From JAWLGW01 sp964569055 (GTDB lineage Bacteria > Planctomycetota > J058): a stretch of 42,814 bases of DNA. The position numbers were made by a program, and so were the translations under genes. Position 1 is the first letter of the stretch. Each line of letters opens with the position of its first letter. Shown one piece after another: positions 29,495 to 39,168 of this stretch. Location of the stretch: contig CAZMSZ010000012.1 in the NCBI GenBank assembly GCA_964569055.1, positions 1 to 42,814 on the forward strand, read 5' to 3'. The notes under the pieces are model-generated. The model made no database searches and was not told where the DNA came from. It was given only the letters and a program-made list of their open reading frames with translations.

Positions 29495-29970
29495 CTACTC
29501 CCCGCGGACGGCGGCCAGCCCGTCGGCGCGCCCGGGCGGGGCGCGGCCGAGCTTGTCCTCGGGGGCGCGGCGGTCGGAGACGACCACCGTCAGGCGCTCG
29601 GTGGCGCCCGGCTCGAGGTAGATCGCGCCCACCCCGTCCACGTGCTCGATCGAGGTGCCCTGCTTGCGAAACTTGATCCGCACCTCGTAGCGGCCGGGCG
29701 GCAGCTCGGTGAACGTCTGGCCGTTCGCGGGGTCGGCGCTGGTGTCGAGGACGCGCTCGGTGCCGTCCGAGAAGGCGGTCACGGTGCCGACCGCGCGCAC
29801 ACAGTCCTGGAGCTGCGCGGACCACACGACCACCGTCAGCGTGGCGCCGCCGCCGACCGCCGGGTCGGTGTCGACCAGGGACGGTCCGCTCGCGGAGCAC
29901 CCCGCCCCCAGGAGGAGGGCAGCGGCGGCGACGATCCATCCGAGGCTCCGCGTCACCCTCGCGCTCCCGA

Positions 29971-29974
<4 letters not shown>
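29495..29974 (-). CDS. Small lipoprotein coupled to the NtrC-type regulator
   Basis: The protein is 159 aa, with signal SLGWIVAAAALLLGAGC and Cys26 as the predicted lipid site. A beta-sandwich-like domain follows (LTVVVWSAQLQDCVRAVGTV, TELPPGRYEVRIKFRKQG), resembling PEGA/carboxypeptidase-regulatory folds. Its ATG overlaps the stop of the sigma54-type regulator gene by four bases (ATGA), implying coupled translation. No kinase gene accompanies it. Its role is unknown. It might be an envelope product of, or a sensor accessory for, the regulator (speculative). Confidence 0.7.
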
Positions 29975-31389
<1,415 letters not shown>

Positions 31390-31401
31390 GCCGAAGCGCC
31401 C

Positions 31402-31407
31402 ACGATA
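31402..31407 (-). promoter_or_regulatory. Weak -10 candidate for the regulator gene
   Basis: The minus strand reads TATCGT, twelve bases before the ATG at 31389. It lies beside the hairpin at 31409-31444 and has no -35 element, so support is slight. Confidence 0.25.
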
Positions 31408-31408
31408 C

Positions 31409-31444
31409 CCGCCCCGCGCGGGCAGGGCCACCGTTTCGGGGCGG
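31409..31444 (-). terminator. Hairpin downstream of moxR
   Basis: CCGCCCCG (31409-31416) pairs exactly with CGGGGCGG (31437-31444) across a 20-base loop. It starts 15 bases past the MoxR stop and precedes the regulator gene. There is no U-tract. Confidence 0.4.
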
Positions 31445-31459
31445 CTCGTCAGGCGCGGC

Positions 31460-32476
<1,017 letters not shown>

Positions 32477-32552
32477 TGGACCGGATCGGCTCGGCTTCGG
32501 CCAGAGAGCAGTTAGTTGGCGGTGGGTGCGGACGCATCTGTGCTGCAGTCTC

Positions 32553-32683
32553 GTGCCCGTGCCCGTGCCCGTGCCCGTGCCCTCGGCCCGTGCCCGTGCC
32601 CTCGGCCCGTGCACGTTCCCGTCCCCGTGCACGTGCACGGGCCACGGGCCGCGTTGACGGGCACGGGCAGGGGCACGGGCACG
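32553..32683. repeat. GTGCCC hexamer array with inverted half
   Basis: The left half is a run of GTGCCC units (five in a row from 32553, then more separated by TCGGCCC). The right half carries the reverse complement GGGCAC units up to about 32682. GTGCACGTGCAC-type sequence lies at the centre. The whole could fold into a long imperfect hairpin. It lies in the 246-bp gap between the YkgJ-like and MoxR genes, both minus strand, so it would be in the YkgJ 3-prime region or the MoxR leader. Confidence 0.8.
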
Positions 32684-32722
32684 CGGCTCCCAGCAGATTG
32701 CGGACGGTGCGACCGCCGACCC

Positions 32723-33220
32723 CTAATCGCCGACCATCCGCAGCCGGCGCCTGCCCGGGCGCGTGCCCCGGCGCCCGGCCGCGATCCGCTCGACCTCCGC
32801 GGCCGTGTAGATCCGGCCCTCGCCGATCCCCGGGCAGTCGGGGCGCTCGGCGTCCCAGGTGTCGGGCGACTCGATCACCTCGGGCCAGAACGGGTACTGC
32901 CGGCACTGGAGCGGGCGCGCCTGGTAGACCTTGCAGCCGACCTCGTCCTCCCAGAACACGCAGTCGAGGTTGCGCTTCTCGGTGAGCGAGAGCTTGTTCC
33001 CCTGCACGCGGCGCAGGTAGCGCCGGCCGAACTCCTGCACGTCGAGCTCGAGGTGGGCCGCCATGGCCTCCACGTCCTCCGCCTCCACGAACACGTAGCC
33101 CACCTCGGGCCCCCGGCAGCAGTCGCCGCAGCTCGTGCAGCCGAAGCGCAGCCCCGCGCCGTACCACGGCTCGCCCGGCGCCGCGTCCGCTCGAGCGCGG
33201 CGACCGCGCCGTCGGCTCAC
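32723..33220 (-). CDS. YkgJ-family cysteine-cluster protein
   Basis: The protein is 165 aa. The N-terminal signature FGCTSCGDCCRGPEVGYVFV gives the CxxCxxCC cluster, followed by LDCVFWEDEVGCKVYQARPL, QCRQYPFWPEV and RPDCPGIGEG. The spaced cysteines are those of the UPF0153/YkgJ zinc- or iron-chelating family. The biochemical role of the family is poorly defined; metal (possibly Fe-S) binding is expected. GTG at 33220 overlaps the stop of the Rad50-like gene in GTGA. It is the last gene of a four-gene operon. The basic C-terminus (GRRGTRPGRRRLR) is not conserved as far as I know. Confidence 0.85.
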   Translation of the reverse strand: MSRRRGRRARADAAPGEPWYGAGLRFGCTSCGDCCRGPEVGYVFVEAEDVEAMAAHLELDVQEFGRRYLRRVQGNKLSLTEKRNLDCVFWEDEVGCKVYQARPLQCRQYPFWPEVIESPDTWDAERPDCPGIGEGRIYTAAEVERIAAGRRGTRPGRRRLRMVGD

Positions 33221-35967
33221 GCCGGCGTCTCCACCCCGAGGCGCACCTCGGCCGCGTCGCGGGTCAGCACGAGCTGGCGCGCGAACGGGCCGTCCTCGGG
33301 CAGCGGGCGCGGGCTGGTGACGAAGATCTGCGCGAACTCGTCGTCGAAGGTGCGCAGCAGCGCGAAGAACGCCTGCTCCCGCTCGGCGTCGGCCGAGACC
33401 AGCGGCTCGTCCAGGAACAGGAAGTGCCCGCCCTGGAGGCCGCGCGAGGCGATCAGCGCGCGCGCCAGGCCGAGGCGGAGCGCGATCAGCACCTGATCGG
33501 CGGTCCCCGCCGAGAGCTCGACCAGCCGCACGAAGTCGCCCCGCTCCGGCGAGAACACCCGCACGTCGAGGTCGTCGCCGACTCGAGTCCGGCGGTAGCG
33601 CCCGTTGGTCAGGCGCGGCAGGACCAGCTCCACGTAGCGCGCGATCCCGGGGCCGAACCGCTTGCGCAGTGAGGTCGCGAGCTCGCCCAGCAGCTCGATC
33701 GCCTGCTCGTGCTCCGCCAGCGAGGCCCGCGTCGGCTCGAGCGCCTGCTCGAGCTCGGCGATCCGGCCGGCGAGCTCGTCCAGGCGGCGGCGCCCCTGCG
33801 CGGCGCGCGCCTGGCGCGCCTCGGCCTCGTCGCGGTCGGCCTGGGCCTCCGCGCGGCGGACGCGCGCGGCGCGCGCCAGCTCCTGGGCCGCCTCGCGCGC
33901 CGCGGCCAGGTCGTCGGGCGCGCCGAGCAGCTCGGCGAGCAGCTCGCGCTCGCGCTCGAGCACCGCCCGCAGCGCGTCGGCCGAGGGGGCGACGTCGCGG
34001 GCGCGCAGCAGCTCGGGGAGGCCGGTCTGGTCCTCGTAGCGGGCGCGCAGCGCGTCGGCCTTGCCGGCGGCCGCGCCGAGCCCGGCCTGGATCGCCTCGC
34101 GCAGCGCGCGCGCCGCCTCGGCCGGCGTCGCGGCCCGCGCCCCCGCCTCGAGCGCCTCGAGCTCGACCCGCGCCCGCGCCGCCGCCGCGACCGCCTCGTC
34201 GATCGCGGCCGGCAGCGCGTCCGCCGGCGGCGCGGCCGGCGCGGCCGGCGCCTCGGGGAGGCCGCCCGGGTAGGCCGCCTGGAGGGTGGTCTCGGCCGCG
34301 GCGAGGGCCGCGCGCACCGAGGCGGTGAGCCGCCGCGCCTCGGCCAGGCGCGGCGCCGCCTCGCGAGCGCGCTCCTCGAGCTCGCTCACCTGCGCGCGCG
34401 CCGCGGCGAGGAGCGCGGCGGGCGGCTCGTCGGCGCTCATGAGCTCGCCGGCCGCCTGCTCGAGGTCGCTCAGCGCGGCCTCCACGTCGGGGTCGTGGAT
34501 CGGCGCGGCGGCGTCCTTCAGCGCGCAGAGCGCGGGGACCTGGAACGTCGCGCACGCGTCCCGCTCGGCGCGGCCGGCGGCGAGCCGCCCGTCGAGCCGG
34601 GCCGCCTCGAGCCGGGCCGCGTCGCGCCGCCCGCGCGCCCGCCCGCCGCGCACCAGGAACGCGATCGCCGCCAGCAGGAGCGCGCCGCCCAGCCCGCCCG
34701 CCGCGGTCGCGACCCGCTTGGGCGTGAGCGGCTGGAGCTCGAGCCCGAGCCGCGGCGAGTGGAGCCGCGAGATCGGCAAGGTCAGCTTGGGCTGCTCCGC
34801 CGGGAGGAGCAGCCCCGCGGCCGCGCCGCCGCCGGCGAGCGCGAGCAGGAGCAGCAGGCTCCCGAGCACCGTCGCCACAGTCGCGGCGCGCCCCTCGCGC
34901 GCGGCGAGGTCGCCGGCCGCCGCCACGCGGGCCGGCAGCGCGTCCTGGTCGTCCTCGGCCACCTCGTCGGCCAGCTGGTGGCCGCGGTGCGAGACCAGGG
35001 TCGCGAGCCGCCGCGCCTGAGCGTCGACCGCCTCGCAGGCCGCGAGCCGCGCGCGCGCCTGGACCAGCGGCTGCTCCGCCGCGGTCAGCGCGCCCTCGAG
35101 CCGCTCCTGCTCGGCGTCGGCGGCCGCGTCGAGGACCCGCAGCCCGGCCGCCGCCTGGAGCAGCCGGCGGCGCTGGGCGTCCACCAGCAGCGCCGCCTCG
35201 AGCTCGCCGAGCGCGGTCGTGCGCCGGCGCGCCGCCGCGGCCAGCTCCTCGGCCGCGCGCGCCTCGCCCAGGGCCTGGGCCTCCTCGCGCTCGGCGTGAG
35301 CCAGCGCCGCGCGCGCCGCGGCGACCTCCTCCTCGATCGTGCTCGCCTCGGCCCCGGCGGGGAGCGCCTCGGTGTGGAGCGCGCGGGCCACGATCAGGTC
35401 GCGCTCGAGCATGTCGACCCGCTGGCGCAGCTCGACCAGCCCGTCCTCCAGGCGGGCGCGCGCCCGCTCGACGGTGGTCACGCCCAGCATGTCGGACACC
35501 ACCCGCCGCGCGTTGTCCTGCCCGTCGCGCTGCACGAGGTCGAGCTCGCCCTGCGCCACGTAGAAGGAGTAGCGGAAGGTGGGGAAGTCGAGCCCGAGCA
35601 GGCGCCGCAGCGCCTCGCCCACCTCGCGCGGCCCCTCGGCCAGGAGCTCGCCGCCCGGGCCCGTGAGGCGCGCCTCGAGGTCGCCCGCGCGCGACACGCG
35701 CCGCTCCACGCGGTGCACGCCGCGCCCCGCGACCTCGACCTCGATCGCGGTCGTGCAGGCCTCGTGGTCCCAGTGGATCGCCAAGGTGGGGTCGGTCTCC
35801 TCGGTGCGCACGGTGCGCCCGAACAGGCTGAACGCCACGGCCTCGCCCAGGGACGACTTGCCCGCCTCGTTCTCGCCCACCACCGCGATCACGCCGCGCG
35901 GCAGCTCCTCGAGCTCGAGGAGGCGGTAGCGCATGAAGCCCTCGGCCCGCAGCCCGCGCACGATCAC
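33217..35967 (-). CDS. Rad50/YhaN-like SMC-type ATPase with internal membrane hairpin
   Basis: The protein is 916 aa. The N-terminal half-ATPase begins VIVRGLRAEGFMRYRLLELE with Walker A GENEAGKS (31-38) and Q-loop region YVAQGELDLV. Long Ala/Arg/Glu coiled coils fill most of the middle. The C-terminal half has signature LVELSAGTADQVLIALRLG and Walker B HFLFLDEPLVSAD. No CxxC zinc hook exists. Instead two hydrophobic segments lie near residues 358-385 and 417-442, separated by about 30 residues with Pro and His. They form a membrane hairpin that would keep both ATPase halves on the cytoplasmic side. The nuclease partner (SbcD/Mre11-like) is not adjacent. GTG at 35967 has GGAGG eight bases upstream and overlaps the upstream stop. 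DNA-end handling at the membrane is inferred. Confidence 0.85.
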   Translation of the reverse strand: MIVRGLRAEGFMRYRLLELEELPRGVIAVVGENEAGKSSLGEAVAFSLFGRTVRTEETDPTLAIHWDHEACTTAIEVEVAGRGVHRVERRVSRAGDLEARLTGPGGELLAEGPREVGEALRRLLGLDFPTFRYSFYVAQGELDLVQRDGQDNARRVVSDMLGVTTVERARARLEDGLVELRQRVDMLERDLIVARALHTEALPAGAEASTIEEEVAAARAALAHAEREEAQALGEARAAEELAAAARRRTTALGELEAALLVDAQRRRLLQAAAGLRVLDAAADAEQERLEGALTAAEQPLVQARARLAACEAVDAQARRLATLVSHRGHQLADEVAEDDQDALPARVAAAGDLAAREGRAATVATVLGSLLLLLALAGGGAAAGLLLPAEQPKLTLPISRLHSPRLGLELQPLTPKRVATAAGGLGGALLLAAIAFLVRGGRARGRRDAARLEAARLDGRLAAGRAERDACATFQVPALCALKDAAAPIHDPDVEAALSDLEQAAGELMSADEPPAALLAAARAQVSELEERAREAAPRLAEARRLTASVRAALAAAETTLQAAYPGGLPEAPAAPAAPPADALPAAIDEAVAAAARARVELEALEAGARAATPAEAARALREAIQAGLGAAAGKADALRARYEDQTGLPELLRARDVAPSADALRAVLERERELLAELLGAPDDLAAAREAAQELARAARVRRAEAQADRDEAEARQARAAQGRRRLDELAGRIAELEQALEPTRASLAEHEQAIELLGELATSLRKRFGPGIARYVELVLPRLTNGRYRRTRVGDDLDVRVFSPERGDFVRLVELSAGTADQVLIALRLGLARALIASRGLQGGHFLFLDEPLVSADAEREQAFFALLRTFDDEFAQIFVTSPRPLPEDGPFARQLVLTRDAAEVRLGVETPA

Positions 35968-36545
35968 CGCCCGACCTCCTTCCCGCCCATGACCTCGCGC
36001 AGCGCGCGCAGGCCCAGGCGCAGCGCGCCCTGCGTCCGCTCGGCCCGCTCCGCGTCGCCCACGCGTACCAGCGCGTCGACCCGCGCGCGCGCGAACGCCT
36101 CCAGCTCCGCGAGCGGCGTGCGCAGCTCGAGGCACTCGTAGGCGCCGCGCAGCTCGCTCGGCGCGGCGGCCGGCTCCGCGGGCGAGGCGGCGAGCGGTCG
36201 GGCCTCGTCGCTCTCGTCGGCGATCAGCATGGGGTGCTCGGCGCTGTCGTCGTCGGGGCCGCCGAACCGGCCGGGCGGCTCGGGCTGCGCAGCCGCGTCC
36301 GCGTCGTCCGCGAACCCGCCCAGCCGCACGTGGCCGCCTTCGCCGTCGTCCTCGTCCTCGGGCAGCTCACCCGCGAGCTCGTCCTCGCCCTGCGCCTCGG
36401 CGGGCGCGGGGCCGAGCTCGTCCGAGTCGTCGCCGAACGTGGCGGGCAGGTCGAGGCGGAGCGTCTCGGTGGGCGTCTCGTCGTCCTCGGGGCCGTCGTG
36501 GCGCACGGGGCCGCCGTTCTCGCCCGCGTCCGCGGAGCCGCTCAC
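35964..36545 (-). CDS. Acidic low-complexity protein, 193 aa
   Basis: Residues 1-125 are Asp/Glu/Gly/Pro-rich and probably disordered (GPEDDETPTETLRLDLPATF, LPEDEDDGEGGHVRLGG). The last 65 residues look helical (YECLELRTPLAELEAFARAR, TQGALRLGLRALREVMGGK). No known domain is recognised. GTG at 36545 overlaps the stop of the DUF4920 gene, and its own stop overlaps the Rad50-like gene start, both as GTGA. It occupies the place where an SbcD-type nuclease would normally pair with an SbcC-type ATPase, but it shows no nuclease motif. A regulatory partner of the ATPase is a guess from position. Confidence 0.7.
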   Translation of the reverse strand: MSGSADAGENGGPVRHDGPEDDETPTETLRLDLPATFGDDSDELGPAPAEAQGEDELAGELPEDEDDGEGGHVRLGGFADDADAAAQPEPPGRFGGPDDDSAEHPMLIADESDEARPLAASPAEPAAAPSELRGAYECLELRTPLAELEAFARARVDALVRVGDAERAERTQGALRLGLRALREVMGGKEVGR

Positions 36546-37360
36546 TTGCCCTCCTCGGCCGGCCGCGCGGCCGCGCCGCCGAACGCCACGACCTTGCCGG
36601 TGGCTGCCTCGACGGCGTAGCCGGCCGCGAAGGGCCGCGCCGCGTCGGCGGCCGAGAACGCGAACCACCCCTCGACCACGGCGCCGAACGACAGCTCGCG
36701 GGTGCGCGCGCCCGGCACCTGCTGCAGGCCGGCGTGCGCGGCCGCGAGCCCAGCCGGCGGCGCCGCCAGGCGCCCGCGCACCTCGCCGGCCGCGATCCGC
36801 GCCAGCAGCGCCCGCACGGCCTCGGGCGTGCCCTCCGCCAGCGGGGGCGTCGCCTCGCGCGCGAGGACCTCGACCCCGGTCGCGGTGATCATGAGCACCT
36901 TCTGCGGCCCCTCGATCGCGGCGGCGGCCTCGGCGTCGCCGGCCTCCTCGGCGTAGTGGCGGGCGGCCTCGGCGGAGATCGTCTTCTCGCTGACGATCCC
37001 CTCCAGGATCGCGCGCCGCCCCGCCGCGTCGCGCGGGACCAAGAACCGGTAGCCGGCGAAGCGGACGCGAGCCTCGTGCTCGCCGTCGCGCAGGAGCAGC
37101 CAGCAGCCCTTCTTCTGGCACACCTCCACGATCTCGCCCTCGAACCGGAGCGGCTGGCCGTGGAAGCTCGCGGGGTCCTCGGCCACGGTCGCGAGCGGGG
37201 TGGCGCGCTCGAGCTCGAGCGGCTCGCCGAACGCCCCGGCCGGCGCGCCGAGCGGTGGCAGCTTGGGCGCCGCGCGGCGCGGCTGCGGGGCGTCCTGGGC
37301 GGACGCGAGCGGGGCGGCGACGAGGACGCCGGCCAGGACCAAGGCGGCGCGCAGACGCAT
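36542..37360 (-). CDS. Exported DUF4920-domain protein
   Basis: The protein is 272 aa. Signal peptide MRLRAALVLAGVLVAAPLAS with AQD is predicted to be cleaved, so it is exported. Residues about 44-135 match DUF4920: FGEPLELERATPLATVAED, HGQPLRFEGEIVEVCQKKGC followed by WLLL, and VRFAGYRFLVPRDAAGRRAI. The invariant CQKKGCW cysteines could bind metal. The C-terminal half is Ala/Gly-rich with a second small domain (VVEGWFAFSAADAARPFAAG). Function of DUF4920 is unknown to me. It is the first gene of a four-gene operon, with a GGAGG Shine-Dalgarno and -10 box TAGACT at 37386-37391. Confidence 0.8.
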   Translation of the reverse strand: MRLRAALVLAGVLVAAPLASAQDAPQPRRAAPKLPPLGAPAGAFGEPLELERATPLATVAEDPASFHGQPLRFEGEIVEVCQKKGCWLLLRDGEHEARVRFAGYRFLVPRDAAGRRAILEGIVSEKTISAEAARHYAEEAGDAEAAAAIEGPQKVLMITATGVEVLAREATPPLAEGTPEAVRALLARIAAGEVRGRLAAPPAGLAAAHAGLQQVPGARTRELSFGAVVEGWFAFSAADAARPFAAGYAVEAATGKVVAFGGAAARPAEEGK

Positions 37361-37385
37361 GGCGGACCTCCTGCGGAGGCCGCGG

Positions 37386-37391
37386 AGTCTA
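37386..37391 (-). promoter_or_regulatory. Probable -10 element of the DUF4920/Rad50-like operon
   Basis: The minus strand reads TAGACT, identical to the pheS box, 25 bases before the ATG at 37360. The short leader contains the Shine-Dalgarno. There is no clear -35 element. Confidence 0.4.
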
Positions 37392-37449
37392 CATCACGCG
37401 CGTGAGTCCCGAGCGCCCGGCCGCGGCGGGCTGGGGCGGCCTGCGCGGC

Positions 37450-38472
37450 TCAGAAGTCGCCGCCGACCTCGGGGAGCCCGTCGGGGGCCTCGGGCGCCGC
37501 GCCGTCTTGCGGGTCGCCGGGCGGCGTCCCCTCCGCGGCCTCCTCCACCAGCTCGCGCAGCGCCTCGGCGTCCCGCGCGGCGTCGGCCTGGTGGCCCTTC
37601 ACGTCGGCGAGGACCACGTCCCAGTCGACCTCGGCGATCCGCTCGCGCAGCTCGCGGTCGCCGAGCAGCGCGCGGACCTTCTCGTGCCGCAGGAGCTCCT
37701 GGAGGTCCCGCTCGGCCCAGGCCGCGGCGACCTCGGGGTCGCGAGCCAGCTCGACGATCTTGACGTGGCTGCGCAGCCCCTTGAGCTCGGGGTGGCCGGC
37801 GAACGCCACGAAGCGCCGCGGATCCTCCTTGACCGCCGCCGCGATCCCGCGCATGGAGCGCAGGCTGGTGGTGATCCGGTACTCGGGGAACGTCTGCAGG
37901 TACGGCTCGAGGTAGGCGCGGAAGCCCTTGGCCGCGTACGAGGCCTCGATCGACTGCGCGAAGCTCGACTCCCACCCGCGCGCCCGGTCGGCGTACAGCA
38001 CCAGCGCGAACACCACGATCACGGTGACCACGCCCTTGCCCAGCCCGAGCCCGGCCCCCAGCACCTTGTCGGACCAGTAGAAGATCCCCGTCTTGGTCGC
38101 GATCGGGTCGGTGAGGAGCGTGACCGGCCCCTTGGCGGTGTCGCCCGCCAGGGCGTCCGCGAGCGCCTCGGCGCCTTCGTCGAGGTTGTCGTCGATCCCC
38201 TCGCCGCGCAGCTTCTTGAGGATCAGGCGCCCGGCCACCGCGACCGCCAGGAACCCGACCACCCACACCGCGACCACCGCCACGACCTCCGAGATCCCGG
38301 TCGGAATGCTGGTCTTGGCCGTGATCCAGGCCCCGACCGGCTGGCGCAGCACGCGCGCGAGCAGGACCGCGAGCACCACCGCGAGCGTCTGCACGACCTC
38401 TTTGTAGAAGCCGCGCCGGGCGCCGAAGATCAGGGAGTAGAACAGGATCAACCCGCAGACTGCATCAGCCAT
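37450..38472 (-). CDS. CvpA-family membrane protein
   Basis: The protein is 340 aa. The N-terminal 200 residues have about four hydrophobic helices in the CvpA pattern: ADAVCGLILFYSLIFGARRG, VVQTLAVVLAVLLARVLRQP, ISEVVAVVAVWVVGFLAVAV and GLGKGVVTVIVVFALVLYAD. The C-terminal 140 residues are a soluble, charged, helical extension ending in Pro/Asp-rich sequence. Plain CvpA is about 160 aa, so this extension is notable. In E. coli CvpA is linked to colicin V export and envelope stress, but its molecular role is unclear. ATG 38472 is used because the family begins there. It is a monocistronic gene 59 bases from the operon promoter that follows it. Confidence 0.8.
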   Translation of the reverse strand: MADAVCGLILFYSLIFGARRGFYKEVVQTLAVVLAVLLARVLRQPVGAWITAKTSIPTGISEVVAVVAVWVVGFLAVAVAGRLILKKLRGEGIDDNLDEGAEALADALAGDTAKGPVTLLTDPIATKTGIFYWSDKVLGAGLGLGKGVVTVIVVFALVLYADRARGWESSFAQSIEASYAAKGFRAYLEPYLQTFPEYRITTSLRSMRGIAAAVKEDPRRFVAFAGHPELKGLRSHVKIVELARDPEVAAAWAERDLQELLRHEKVRALLGDRELRERIAEVDWDVVLADVKGHQADAARDAEALRELVEEAAEGTPPGDPQDGAAPEAPDGLPEVGGDF

Positions 38473-38763
38473 GGCGCCTATCTTCACGAGGCGCCCGCGG
38501 TTCGGCAACGGGGCCCCGGCCGGAGGACGCGGCCGGCCCTGACCGGTCGCCTGTCGCGCTGACGCGCAGCAGGCGGGCTCGCTTCGGTTCGTGTCGTGAG
38601 CGGGCAAACCTTGCCCGTTCGACTCGCCTACGCGCCACGGGTGAGACGCAGCGCCGTGGGCCAGGCTCAACCCGCTCGGTTCGCGCCGGCCCCCCGCTTG
38701 CGCGGCATGACGTGTTGCCCAGCAGTCAACTCGCCATTGACCCAGGGACAACGCGGGGACACG
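38473..38763. other. 291-bp divergent intergenic region
   Basis: It lies between cvpA (minus) and the small-protein/XRE pair (plus). A hairpin of CGGGCAA (38601-38607) and TTGCCCG (38611-38617) with a three-base loop is present. TTGCCC and TTGACC hexamers occur near 38714 and 38740. No convincing promoter pair, gene or RNA could be assigned. The hairpin is not followed by T residues. Confidence 0.45.
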
Positions 38764-39162
38764 ATGAGTGGGCGTGAAGTGCCACCCGAGAATCCGATCG
38801 TCGAGTGCGCCTTCTTCGTTCCGTTGGTGCGCAACGGAGACAAGAAGCCTCACCGACCGCTGGTCTGGGACGCCCTCGACGACGCGCTGTTCGTCATCTT
38901 CCACGGCGCGACGGGCCCCGAGCAGGTGTTCGCCGCCGTTCGCCCCGTGCCTGGCCAGTACCGCGGCCGGGCAGGCGAGCGGATCCGCGATCAGAGCTAT
39001 CGATACCTCGTCGCCATCCCGGAGAGCCGCCTGGAGGAGCTACGGGCGCTGCTGCGCAGGGTGGCGAACACGTTCGATCAGGAGTGCATCTACCTCGCGG
39101 TCCGCGGTGTCGTCGAGTTCGTCGAGGCGACACCCGAGGCTGGCTTCCTAACGGAGGAGTGA
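38764..39162 (+). CDS. Small conserved-looking protein paired with an XRE regulator
   Basis: The protein is 132 aa. It starts at ATG 38764 (MSGREVPPENPIVECAFFVP), since the open frame upstream looks non-coding. Visible pattern: ECAFFVPLVRNGDKKPHRPL, then PVPGQYRG, DQSYRYLVAIPESRLEELRA and QECIYLAVRGVVEFVEATPE. This mixed alpha/beta pattern recalls a group of uncharacterised small proteins, and more distantly DUF3574, but no function is known to me. The next gene starts seven bases after its stop, so they form an operon. The arrangement is toxin/antitoxin- or effector/regulator-like. That is an inference from layout only. Confidence 0.7.
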   Translation: MSGREVPPENPIVECAFFVPLVRNGDKKPHRPLVWDALDDALFVIFHGATGPEQVFAAVRPVPGQYRGRAGERIRDQSYRYLVAIPESRLEELRALLRRVANTFDQECIYLAVRGVVEFVEATPEAGFLTEE

Positions 39163-39168
39163 GGACGC

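Noticed and set aside
27009..29621. Open frame crossing the assembly gap
   Set aside because: Continuity depends on the 100 undetermined bases, and the frame is antisense to clear genes on the far side.
33709..36141. Plus-strand open frame over the Rad50-like gene
   Set aside because: It is antisense to intact Walker A and B motifs and has no motifs of its own.
36542..37360. SbcD/Mre11 nuclease next to the Rad50-like gene
   Set aside because: No metallophosphoesterase motifs (DxH, GNHE, GHTH types) are present. The gene is an exported DUF4920 protein.
38595..38640. tRNA-like sequence with TTGCCCGTTCGACTC
   Set aside because: The TTCGANT-like loop is not enclosed by a matching T-stem and no acceptor, D or anticodon arms can be built around it.
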